Shown here piece by piece: positions 8,696-16,903 of a stretch of 64,000 nt of DNA (position 1 is its first letter; each line of letters starts with the position of its first letter). The DNA comes from Acholeplasmataceae bacterium (lineage in GTDB: Bacteria > Bacillota_I > Bacilli_A > Acholeplasmatales > Acholeplasmataceae): NCBI GenBank assembly GCA_018400755.1, contig JAGYLU010000003.1, forward strand, positions 1 through 64,000, written 5' to 3'. The notes below the pieces were generated by a model. The model did not search any database, was not told the DNA's origin, and saw nothing but the letters and a program-made list of their open reading frames with translations. Both the position numbers and the translations under genes were made by a program.

Positions 8696-9141
8696 CCAGT
8701 CTTGGCTTATCTAGAGATTTAAGAACAAGACACCAGAATCATTTGTTGTCTTGACTAAGACTTGATTGGATCGAATGACTTGCAGTCACACAAGTGAACA
8801 TCAATGCAAATGGAAGTTGGTGTTTGAGCCTATTCTTCATCTATTCACGAGTGATGACTCACTCGTGGTTTCAATCGGGATAAGCCATCATTTTTCGTAT
8901 GTAAAACCAAATTGTTGACAGATGACATCATCCATCATAAAGACAACCACTTGGAACGACATAGACCGAATCTGCTCTCCTATATGCCATTGTCCTACCA
9001 AATGATCAATCACTCGTGACCATTGGCTTCTATGAAAGTGATTCTATCTTTTTGGTATACATCAGTGACAGACAGATTTTGATATCGAACATCATGGTAT
9101 GCTGTGATCAATACATCGTTTTCATCGGGAACAAATAATCA
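8696..9141. other. Gene-free stretch at the left edge of the atypical patch
   Basis: No gene is visible. One perfect palindrome is present: CACGAGTGA (8846-8854), TGAC, TCACTCGTG (8859-8867), without a T run, so it is not an obvious terminator. The right part grades into AT-rich sequence of the Hip locus. Confidence 0.45.
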
Positions 9142-9239
9142 CCGTTAGGGTATAAATATAGAGTGAAATTAACAGAATATACCCGAAAGGGATCATTATC
9201 TATTTTTATATTGACATTCGTCCCGAAAGGGTATAATAT
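9142..9239 (+). promoter_or_regulatory. Promoter and three phased HipB-type operators
   Basis: Two copies of CCCGAAAGGG (9182-9191 and 9222-9231), each an inverted CCC/GGG repeat flanked by TA-rich arms, and a degenerate third (CCGTTAGGG, 9142-9150) are spaced 40 bases centre to centre, about four helical turns. The last copy lies between a TTGACA -35 (9211-9216) and a TATAAT/TAATAT -10 (9232-9239), so a bound dimer would block the promoter. This is the usual layout for autoregulated HipB antitoxins; binding is inferred. Confidence 0.7.
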
Positions 9240-9272
9240 ATGGGTACAAACAACTGGTAAAGGGGCGTTTAT

Positions 9273-9463
9273 ATGAACAAGATAGCTGAATATATAAGGA
9301 AACAACGCAAAGTAGCGGGGTTAACGCAAGAGCAGTTTGCCATTCGCTCAGGTCTTGGTCTTCGCTTTATACGGGAACTGGAACAGGGTAAAACTATGCA
9401 TTTGAGACAAAGTCAATATTGCGCTTTCCATATTTGATATGAAGCTGCTTAACGTCAGGAGAA
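9273..9463 (+). pseudogene. HipB-like (y4mF-type) antitoxin regulator, frameshifted
   Basis: ATG 9273 with an AGGGG ribosome site opens an XRE-type helix-turn-helix: EYIRKQRKVAGLTQEQFAIR, SGLGLRFIRELEQGK, characteristic of small HipB-like antitoxins of about 70 residues. After residue 45 the frame shifts: the frame in use stops at 9437 (54 residues), while another frame continues with KVNIALSIFDMKLLNV, the expected HipB tail. A loss of about two bases near 9410 explains this. The recognition helix is complete, so the truncated protein might still bind DNA, but the tail that packs the dimer is lost. It sits directly after the phased operators. Confidence 0.75.
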
Positions 9464-9795
9464 ATCATAATGGTGCTTTTAGAAAAGCGCATGTCTATAT
9501 TCAGGACTGTTTTGCCGGCATTCTTGAGGAAACCGATGAAGGATATTCTTTTCTTACGTTCCAAGATTATGTCAAAGTGAAAACGCGGTGCCGGTATCAC
9601 TGACTTGCCGATTAAAAACGAAAGCTTCACATCAAGAACACTGTTTTCATTTTTGATGGATTAATTCGAGGATGGCTTTTTAGATATTTGTCACACCCGA
9701 AACTGGAAGATTCCTGAAAACGATACGCTTTGCAGTATTACTTATCGCATGCAGGGCCCGATAGGCAATATCAGCATCAAGAGGCCTGCGTATGA
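9464..9795 (+). pseudogene. HipA N-terminal-domain protein (HipS-like), frameshifted
   Basis: Reading across frames gives the N-subdomain-1 pattern of HipA: KAHVYIQDCFAGILEETDEGYSF, then PVSLT, a damaged FFDGLIPEGWLF stretch (near 9645-9690), and CHTRNWKIPENDTL followed by GPIGNISIKRP near 9755. In Bacteroidota and some Bacillota this domain is a separate gene of about 105 codons between hipB and the kinase. Here at least three frame changes and internal stops break it. No intact start-to-stop frame exists. It would normally cap the kinase or act as an antitoxin-like subunit. Confidence 0.65.
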
Positions 9796-10705
9796 AATGT
9801 TTATGCTGCTGGAAAAACACGAACGGAAAACGAATCCGGCTGCTTCAAGAGCTGCATCGGACATTTCAGAACGACGCATATCCCCAAATAGAGACGAACG
9901 CCAGCACATTGGGGCGCTTGCAAAGAGCACTGGTAAGGGCTGCACAGTTCCCGGCGTTCAAATTGTCATTGCATTTGCTCATGGAAGGTGACACGCCAAG
10001 ACTTACGCTTATGGGCTGACCCTACCGGATATATTTTGAAACCTCAGGTGGAGCAATTTGAGAGCGTTACGGAATCGAACGCATATGATGTGTATGGCGG
10101 ATGCTGTCGGTATCACCAACTGTTCCCCATGCTTTGATAAAATGGGAACACTTATGCGTATATCACAAAAGGATTGACCGTATTTTTGATAAAGACCGTG
10201 TAGAAAAACGTGCTATGGAAGATTTTTGTCAACTGGATTTCAGATTGACACAGGATAAATATCACGGATGCATTACGAACGGTGTGGGAAAATCATTAAG
10301 CGGTTTTCCGAAAGAAGCAAACTTGACTTGTCCGAGCTGTTTATTCGCATTGTTTTTCTATATCACCGGAAATTCAGATATGCATCTGAAAGAATTTCTC
10401 ATTGATTGAGACGAAAGTAGGGACATGCCAATATGTGCTGTCCGCGACTTATGACCTCCTGCTTGCCTTGAAAGTAAACATGCCGGAAGATGAAGAAGAT
10501 TTTGCTTTAGCAATGAATGGCAAAAAAACAAACATCCGAAGAAAGACTTCTTTATGTTTGCCGAGAATATAGGGATAACCAAACATACAGCTCAAAAAAT
10601 GATAAACTCAGTTGGTTGCTCAAAGGATATGGCAGTCAATGTATGGGAATCATATACGCTGATGCGTCTAAGAATCGTTTCAAGAATTGATTGAAAATCG
10701 ATGTT
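9792..10705 (+). pseudogene. HipA C-terminal kinase (HipT-like), multiply frameshifted
   Basis: The start MKCLCC at 9792 is typical of the stand-alone HipA kinase of split Hip operons. Across three frames one can read ETNASTLG, AKSTGKGCTVPGVQ, LSLHLLMEGDTPRLTLMG, YILKPQVEQFESV, VPHALIKW, YHKRIDRIFDKDRVEKRAM, EDFCQLDFRLTQDKYHG, the catalytic-loop-like YITGNSDMHLK (10365-10395), YDLLLALKVNMPEDEEDFAL and ENIGITKHTAQKMINSV. HipA kinases phosphorylate targets such as GltX or TrpS in other bacteria; here at least five frame changes remove activity. Codon use is more AT-rich than the neighbours. The longest remaining frame is 10101-10409. Confidence 0.75.
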
Positions 10706-11218
10706 CGGTATTGATAGGCTAAAGTTGATAGGGTATTTTTGTTATACCGAATACGATATCTCTTTCTCGAAAGATGATGCATACAATGGATCCCACTTCC
10801 TGACTGGTGATTTTCGTCTATGTTCACCTGATTCAGAGACCATTGTCTTCATCCGTGCATGAGGATTGAATCAAGTGCGCCCATTCTGAATCCCGAGGAG
10901 TTATTGTTCATGTTTAAAGACTTCACATAAAATGATGCCCTTAAGCAACCAGTTTGAAGGATTCATTCTGATCATAAAACATGAGAACCCAGTTCAACGT
11001 TATTCATCTCAGATCAGCACTGATCTTGAACATAGTGACGATGATTGCCAATTGATTAAGTGTCATAACGAGAAGCATAGCATGACTGACAAGTCTATTG
11101 AGTTTAGGATGACTGCTCAGTTTCTCAGATTGACTCATTTGATGAGCTGATGTGTTAAGTTAATCTGTTATCTTGTTTGGGCAAGCTTCTCCATTTCGTT
11201 ATTTGCGCATGCGAAAGT
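10706..11218. other. Gene-free stretch right of the Hip remnant
   Basis: No recognisable gene. A 44-codon minus-strand frame (11138 to 11004) encodes one hydrophobic segment but has no ribosome site, and a 72-codon plus-strand frame (10932-11150) has no family resemblance or start signal. I see no transposase or integrase remnant. Confidence 0.45.
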
Positions 11219-11263
11219 CAAAAAAAAACACCTGTTTCGATTGACATACACCTGAACAGGTGT
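11219..11263 (-). terminator. Terminator for tRNA-Gly (minus strand)
   Basis: On the minus strand ACACCTG-TT-CAGGTGT (11263-11248) can form a tight hairpin, or its first arm can instead pair with AACAGGTGT (11236-11228), which is followed directly by a run of Ts (A run at 11219-11228 on the plus strand). The second pairing is the terminator; the two are mutually exclusive. Confidence 0.65.
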
Positions 11264-11356
11264 GCGTTGAGCACATGGATGGCACTCAATACGTGTCAAT
11301 CGTGATGGAGCGTTCTAGGCTTCATCAGGAACAGCGGTGTCAATTCAATGATTTTA

Positions 11357-11431
11357 TGGAGCGGGCGAGGGGAATCGAACCCCCATCTCATGCATGGCAA
11401 GCATGTATAATAACCATTATACGACGCCCAC
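11357..11431 (-). tRNA. tRNA-Gly (anticodon GCC)
   Basis: Reading the minus strand, the acceptor stem GTGGGCG (11431-11425) pairs with CGCCCGC (11367-11361) with one wobble. The D stem is GTAT/ATAC, the anticodon stem CATGC/GCATG encloses TTGCCAT with anticodon GCC, and the T arm is GGGGG-TTCGATT-CCCCT. Discriminator T and an encoded CCA (11359-11357) follow. Its 3' end faces the atypical Hip patch. Confidence 0.93.
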
Positions 11432-11544
11432 TTGTCTTTGCTTTATCATGATAGCAAATTCCATGGGTCTTGTCAAGCGAAAACACGTCAATTGGGATGA
11501 CTTACAAGGCATCAATGTGATATAATTTCATTGAGGAGAAACAC

Positions 11545-12765
11545 ATGCGAAAGATCCGAAAGGCATTCATCTTCATCATTGTGGCTTTGTTGACTGGGAT
11601 CATCTCAAGCTTCCTGGTCTATAGCGGGTTGTGGGAGACTTTTTCCACCGGCTGGAAGACGGTCGGTTTTTTTGGATTTCTTTTGATCGCGCTCTTGGCC
11701 TTCTATATCACCCTCACGGTCCATGAACTGACCCATCTGTTTGCCTTCAAAGTCCAAGGGGTTGGAATCAGAGCGCTTTATCTCACGGTCTTTGTCTTTC
11801 ATAAGACCGACAAGGGATGGCGTTTGACGGTGAACCCCAAATTATGGATTCTCTTTGGTGGTTTGGTGGTTCCAGATCTTCCACCGATCGAAAGTGATGA
11901 GGATTACAAGCGACTGACACAGACGTTTGCCAAGGCATTGATCGCTGCCCCGATCGCGACCATCACATTCGCGTTTCTGATCATCGTCGGATTCATTGTT
12001 TCCGTGCTCATTCCGGCATCTCCGATCGTGATTGGGATCATGGCCCACACTGCAATCATCGTCACCTTGCTGAGTACCTTGTATACCTTTACTTTTTTCC
12101 TTTCCAATGAGACATTCTATGGTGACGTTGTCGCTTACAAAAAGATCAAGACCGATGAGGCTTTCACAATGGCCCAAATCAGTCAGTATCTGATGTTTTC
12201 GTCCGCTGATGTCACTAAGACCGAGGATTACCTATGGTCACTCATCATCACCTATCTCAGGGAGAACAAGATCAAGAACACCCTTTTCGATGCTCTCATT
12301 CTTTCCTTATATATCAATGGTGTGATCAGGCAAGAACGGATCAGCGATGAGACCGTCGACCGGCTGATCAAGGACCGGAACATCATGTATTACTTGCGCA
12401 GAGCCCAAACCCTTGAGATTGCCTATGACATCGCGTTCTTCCATTATGTCAACAAGGATGTCGAGAAAGCCATCCGCTTCTTTGAAGATATCCGGATGAA
12501 AGTCGGCAAGCATGTGCCTGAGGAACAACGGATTTATCTTGAGAAACGTGCTGAACATGTGCTACATCTTTCAGATCATAGCACTTACTTAAGTGATCAT
12601 AAGAATATCCATATCGGGCAGTTCTGGATCTTTGAAAGCCTTCTAGATCCCTATGAAGCCCAAAAGGAGACACATCAAAAGCTCCCTTACGTCGAATACA
12701 GCAGTCCTGTGGCTTACCTCTATGAAGAACAGAAGCAAGAAGAGGAAAAAAGCGACTCGTTATGA
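11545..12765 (+). CDS. M50-like (site-2-protease type) membrane metalloprotease, putative
   Basis: Protein of 406 residues. Two N-terminal membrane segments lead into HELTHLFAF (about residues 57-65), an HExxH zinc motif inside a hydrophobic helix as in intramembrane site-2 proteases. After the motif, NPKLWILFGGLVVPDLP and two or three further membrane segments follow (about residues 130-200), with a possible third ligand not obvious. The C-terminal half (about 205-406) is soluble and helical. Substrate unknown; such proteases cut membrane-tethered regulators or peptides. Likely monocistronic between two tRNA genes of opposite strand. The stop codon lies in the loop of the downstream terminator. 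The protease call rests mainly on HELTH and topology. Confidence 0.6.
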   Translation: MRKIRKAFIFIIVALLTGIISSFLVYSGLWETFSTGWKTVGFFGFLLIALLAFYITLTVHELTHLFAFKVQGVGIRALYLTVFVFHKTDKGWRLTVNPKLWILFGGLVVPDLPPIESDEDYKRLTQTFAKALIAAPIATITFAFLIIVGFIVSVLIPASPIVIGIMAHTAIIVTLLSTLYTFTFFLSNETFYGDVVAYKKIKTDEAFTMAQISQYLMFSSADVTKTEDYLWSLIITYLRENKIKNTLFDALILSLYINGVIRQERISDETVDRLIKDRNIMYYLRRAQTLEIAYDIAFFHYVNKDVEKAIRFFEDIRMKVGKHVPEEQRIYLEKRAEHVLHLSDHSTYLSDHKNIHIGQFWIFESLLDPYEAQKETHQKLPYVEYSSPVAYLYEEQKQEEEKSDSL

Positions 12766-12775
12766 CGAGTCGCTT
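12750..12775. terminator. Terminator shared by the M50-like gene and tRNA-Thr
   Basis: AAGCGACTCGT (12750-12760), TATG, ACGAGTCGCTT (12765-12775): an 11-bp perfect stem. The A run at 12745-12750 gives a T tract on the minus strand, so it best serves tRNA-Thr; the plus-strand side has TGATTTT. The M50-like gene's TGA is at 12763-12765. Confidence 0.85.
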
Positions 12776-12785
12776 GATTTTCGGA

Positions 12786-12859
12786 TGGTGCCCCCAACGA
12801 GAATCGAACTTGTATTTCAGCATTACCATTGCTGCGTTTTACCATTAAACTATGGGGGC
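12786..12859 (-). tRNA. tRNA-Thr (anticodon GGT)
   Basis: On the minus strand GCCCCCA (12859-12853) pairs with TGGGGGC (12796-12790). D stem GTTT/AAAC, anticodon stem CAGCA/TGCTG around loop ATGGTAA (anticodon GGT), T arm ACAAG-TTCGATT-CTCGT with one A-C mismatch, discriminator A and encoded CCA (12788-12786). Confidence 0.92.
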
Positions 12860-12931
12860 AGCAAATCCATTATACAAAATTCCTATTGAAATGACAACAC
12901 AAAACATCAACATTTTATCACACATAAGGAC

Positions 12932-14666
12932 GTGGTTTTCATGAAGTTCATTTTATCACTCATCAAGCCATATTGGCGTACCTTGACGGTCTCGCTCTCA
13001 TTCAAATCAATCGCCTCTTTGGCTGACCTGTTTTTGCCATGGCTGATTGCCTATATGATTGATGAGACGATCCCGGAACTGAGAACTGAAACCGATCCAT
13101 CCTTATGGCCACTTTACCTGATCGGATTGATGATGGTCGCCATCGCTTTTACTGGCGTCATCTTGAATATCATGGCCAACCGGATGGCTGAAAAGATCGC
13201 AGCGGAGTCTGTCCGTGGGCTCAGACACGACCTTTTTGATCGGATGACCCGTCTGTCAGCCCGTCAGGTTGATGCGTTGACCAGACCGTCTTTGATCTCA
13301 AGGATGACCTCCGATACCTATAACATTTACACCGCGACAGCCTTCATGCAGCGTCTAGGCGTCCGGGCACCGGTGTTGCTTCTTGGCGGCATCATCATGT
13401 CTTTGACGCTCGATGTCACCTTGACGCTGATTATCATCATGATGTTGCCGCTCATCACCATCATCATCTATGTCGCGTCTAGAAAAGGGATTCCGTTGTA
13501 CCGGAAGACACAGGAATCACTTGATAAGCTGATCAGGAAACTTAGAGAATATATCTCTGGTGCCAGGGTCGTCAGAGCGCTATCCATGAATACACATGAG
13601 AAAGAAGCGTTTGATACTGCCAATCAACACAATGTCAATCAGGACCTCAAAGCTCACATCACCATGGCAAGGATCAATCCCATGATGAACGCTGTCATGA
13701 ATCTCGGTCTCGTGATTGTGCTTGTTGCTGGGGCGTTCAGACTTGATCTCGGATTGACCAAGCAAGGTGAGATCATCGCGTTTGTCACCTACTTCACCAT
13801 CATTTTGAACGCGATGATGAGTGTGACCAGGATTTTTGTCTTGTCATCTCGGGCCACCGCCTCCGGAGATCGGATCAACGAGGTCCTTGACATGCCTGAA
13901 GATATCAAAGACGGGTTTGAACCGGTGGTCATCAATCCCGACCAACCAATTATCGAGTTTGAGGATGTCTGTTTCTCCTATAACCAAAAAGAAGACAATC
14001 TGAGCCATATCAGTTTTTCTCTTTATCAGGGACAGACGCTAGGGATCATTGGCGCGACCGGCTCAGGCAAGACGACCCTGATCAATTTGCTGATGCGCTT
14101 CTATGATGTCGATAGCGGCGAGGTGCGCTTCTGCAAGCAAAACATCAAAGACCTCAAGCAAGATGATTTGCGCAAGCGGGTGGCGGCATCGTCTTTCAAA
14201 ACGACCTGATCTTCGCTGATTCGATCTATGGCAGCATCAGCTCAGCCGCAACCGTGTGACCAATGAGGATGTTCCGAACTTGCCACCAGGGTCATGGCTA
14301 AGATTATCACTTCAGCAAAGAAGACGCTCTTGACCATATGATGGCCCAAAGGGCATGAATCTTTCCGGAGGACAGAAACAACGGGTCCTGATTGCCATTG
14401 CCATCGCCAGAAACCCAATGTGGTGGTTCTAGATGATGCCTCATCAGCGTGGATTATCAAACCGACATGAACATGCGCCGATCTCTTAAGGATGAACTGA
14501 AAGACAACCATGATTGTCATTGCCCAACGGATCGCTTCAATCAGAAATGCGGATCTGATTCTGTTGGTCAATGAAGAAGATTGAAGCCATGGGCACCCAC
14601 CGAGGTGATGGAGATCTCGCAACCTATAAGGAAATCAGTAATTATCAGCTTGGAGGTGAAACTCTC
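12932..14666 (+). pseudogene. ABC exporter half 1 (degenerate-site subunit), coding frame broken
   Basis: A type IV (ABCB-like) exporter half: six membrane segments over about 320 residues, then an ATPase domain. The first 425 codons are intact to 14209 and include Walker A GATGSGKTT. After 14185 the frame changes at least eight times, yet the expected text is readable: IFADSIYG, GMNLSGGQKQR, VVVLDDASSALD and IVIAQRIASIRNADLIL, ending near YKEISNYQLGGE. Asp replaces the catalytic Walker B Glu (LDDASSA) and Gln replaces the switch His (AQR), as in the degenerate subunit of heterodimeric exporters such as TM287/288 or BmrCD. The breaks are nearly all one-base losses, often in homopolymers (CCCC to CCC, AAAA to AAA), so sequencing error is as likely as decay. 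Confidence 0.75.
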
Positions 14667-16440
14667 ATGATGTATGCCGGAAAAAGCGGCCGTGGCCATG
14701 GCTGATGGCTCTATAGAAAATGAAACAAATATGTCCTTGGGCGTCTTTGGGATTATCTCTATTTTTCAAAGCCCGTCTCTTTTAGCGCTGTTTTTTTGAC
14801 GCTTGTCGCTAACGCTTCTGTCGTGTGGTCGGACCATATCTGACAGGCCGGACGATTACGGCGATGGAAGGCGGGTTGATTTTCCCCGTGTGTTCTTCTT
14901 CGCCGGACTCATGATCGTCTTTTATATCGCCTCGACCATCATGAGCTACATCCTTGCCGTGACCATGATCAGGATTTCCAAAAATGTTGTCTACAAGATG
15001 AGAAAAGATCTCTTTGAGAAGCTGAACACAGTCCCTGTCTCCTATTTTGACCAGAATCAGACCGGAGATATCATTTCCAAGATGAGTTATGACATCGATA
15101 CAATCAACACATCGCTCGCCTCCGACGTCGTCAGTGTCTTTACCGCCATCATCACGGTCACCATCTCGTTTGTGATGATGGTCGTGATGTCTCCAGTCCT
15201 GGTGTTGGTGTTTTTGCTGACGATTCCGATGTCAATCACACTGACCAAAGTGCTTTGCGTATAAGAAGAGTATCGTTTGGCTCCAAAAACTTGGGGAACT
15301 CAATGGATACGCCGAGGAAATGATCACCGGCCAACGGACCATTCAGTCCTATGTCCAAGAACAAGCAGCCCTTGCAAAGTTTGATGAGATCAATGATGAG
15401 GCGACTGATGCCGCCTATAAGGCTGGGTATTACGCGACCACTGTTGGGCCATCAGTTGGTTTCATCAGCAATCTCTCAGTGGCACTGGTGGGTGTCTTTG
15501 GTGGCATTCTCTATTTCAATGGCAGTTTGAGCTTAGGCCAACTGACCAGTTTCACCCTCTACTCAAGACGGTTTTCCGGTCCGATCAACATGCTTTCAAA
15601 CATCATGGCGGAAATCCAAAGTGCCTTGGCCGCTGCGGAACGTGTCTTCAATGTCCTTGATCAGGCAGACGAACCCGCTGACACCGCAGGTGCCATCGAT
15701 ATCGATGATGTCAAAGGTGATGTCCGGTTCAATGATGTGAGTTTCGCTTATGTGAAGGACCAGCCGGTCTTACACGAGGTCAGCTTCAAAGCGCCTCCCG
15801 GTCAAGTGATCGCCATCGTCGGACCGACCGGGGCCGGCAAGACGACGCTCGTCAACTTGCTGATGCGCTTCTATGATGTTGACAAGGGCATCATCGAACT
15901 TGATGGTCATAACACCAGGACGCTCACTAGAACGAGTCTCAGACGGTCATTCTCGATGGTGCTTCAAGACACCTGGATCTTTCATGGCACGGTCCATGAG
16001 AACATCGCCTATGGCAACGGCGATGTCAGCCGTATGCTTGATTTGAGGAAGCCGCTAGGAGAGCTCGTATCCATCAGTTCATCACCCATCTGCCAAATGG
16101 ATATGACACCATCCTGACCGATGAGGGGCTCAATATCTCCAAAGGCCAGAAACAGTTGTTGGTGATTGCTCGGGCGATGCTTTCTAGGACCAACATGCTG
16201 ATCCTTGATGAGGCTACTTCCAATGTCGATACCCATACCGAGGTCTTGATCCAAAAGGCGATGCTCGCCCTCATGGAAGGAAAGACCACATTCGTGATCG
16301 CACACCGGCTTTCCACCATCCAGACCGCCCACCTGATCTTGGTCGTGAGAGATGGCAATATCGTCGAGCAAGGCACACATGAATCGCTTCTCTTGCAAAA
16401 AGGCTTTTACAGTGAACTCTTTGAAAGCCAGTTCGCCTGA
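14667..16440 (+). pseudogene. ABC exporter half 2 (consensus-site subunit), coding frame broken
   Basis: Starts at ATG 14667 behind GGAGGTGA. The reading frame breaks several times before 14870, once near 15255 and once near 16040; between these points frames are long and clean (14803-15264, 15320-16117, 16156-16440). Contents: GKSGRGHGMADGSIE at the N-terminus, six membrane segments, MITGQRTIQSY coupling region, Walker A GPTGAGKTT, non-canonical signature ISKGQKQ, intact Walker B LILDEATSNVD and switch His in AHRLSTIQ. With half 1 it would form a heterodimer with one consensus and one degenerate ATP site, typical of multidrug exporters. Substrate unknown. Same single-base-loss problem as half 1. 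Confidence 0.75.
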
Positions 16441-16462
16441 TTGACGATTGGAGATTTCTTTC

Positions 16463-16491
16463 TTGTAATTAAGGGTTAGGTCATGTATAAT
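16463..16491 (+). promoter_or_regulatory. Promoter of cspA
   Basis: TTGTAA (16463-16468), 17-base spacer, TATAAT (16486-16491). The transcript would begin about 40 bases before the cspA ATG, leaving only a short leader. Confidence 0.7.
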
Positions 16492-16537
16492 GAGTTTAGG
16501 CGATAAATTGCCTAGAAAAAAAAAAGGAGCATCACAA

Positions 16538-16735
16538 ATGAAAGGCGTAGTAAAATGGTTTGACGCTGACAAGGGATATGGATTTATCTCTTCAGCAGAA
16601 GGAAAAGACATTTTTGTACACTTCAGCGCGATTCAATCAGAAGGTTACAAAACATTGGCAGAAGGCGACCAAGTAGAATTTGACGTTAAAGACGGAGACC
16701 GTGGACCTCAAGCGGCCAGCGTAGTTAAAGTATAA
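16538..16735 (+). CDS. cspA: Cold-shock protein (CspA family)
   Basis: Single cold-shock domain of 65 residues: [18 protein letters not shown] with RNP1 KGYGFI and RNP2 DIFVHFSAI, ending PQAASVVKV. Start ATG 16538 is fixed by AAGGAGC and by the family N-terminus; the frame is open further upstream to 16490 but that part is leader. It binds single-stranded RNA/DNA and loosens RNA structure. Monocistronic with its own promoter and terminator. Confidence 0.95.
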   Translation: MKGVVKWFDADKGYGFISSAEGKDIFVHFSAIQSEGYKTLAEGDQVEFDVKDGDRGPQAASVVKV

Positions 16736-16783
16736 GTTTACCGGTATTGGGACATTAGTCCCACGTCACAATTTTCCTAGAGG

Positions 16784-16809
16784 AAGGAATGCATCGCATT
16801 CCTTTTTTT
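16784..16809 (+). terminator. Intrinsic terminator of cspA
   Basis: AAGGAATGC (16784-16792), ATC, GCATTCCTT (16796-16804), then a T run. A second small hairpin, GGGACATTAGTCCC, lies just upstream (16749-16762). Confidence 0.9.
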
Positions 16810-16903
16810 ATGATTGTGTGATATTCCCTGATTTTTGTCATGTCATCTTGTCGGAATGCCCTGCCTTATGGTAAAATATGAGAAAAGATGGGAGCGATGA
16901 CCT

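Noticed and set aside
8846-8867. Palindrome CACGAGTGA-TGAC-TCACTCGTG as a terminator
   Set aside because: No T run follows and it is about 150 bases from the nearest stop codon; could be a protein site but nothing supports this.
11004-11138. 44-codon minus-strand frame with one hydrophobic segment
   Set aside because: No ribosome site and no recognisable family; it lies in a decayed, non-coding patch.
10932-11150. 72-codon plus-strand frame
   Set aside because: Polar, no motif, no start signal; probably chance.
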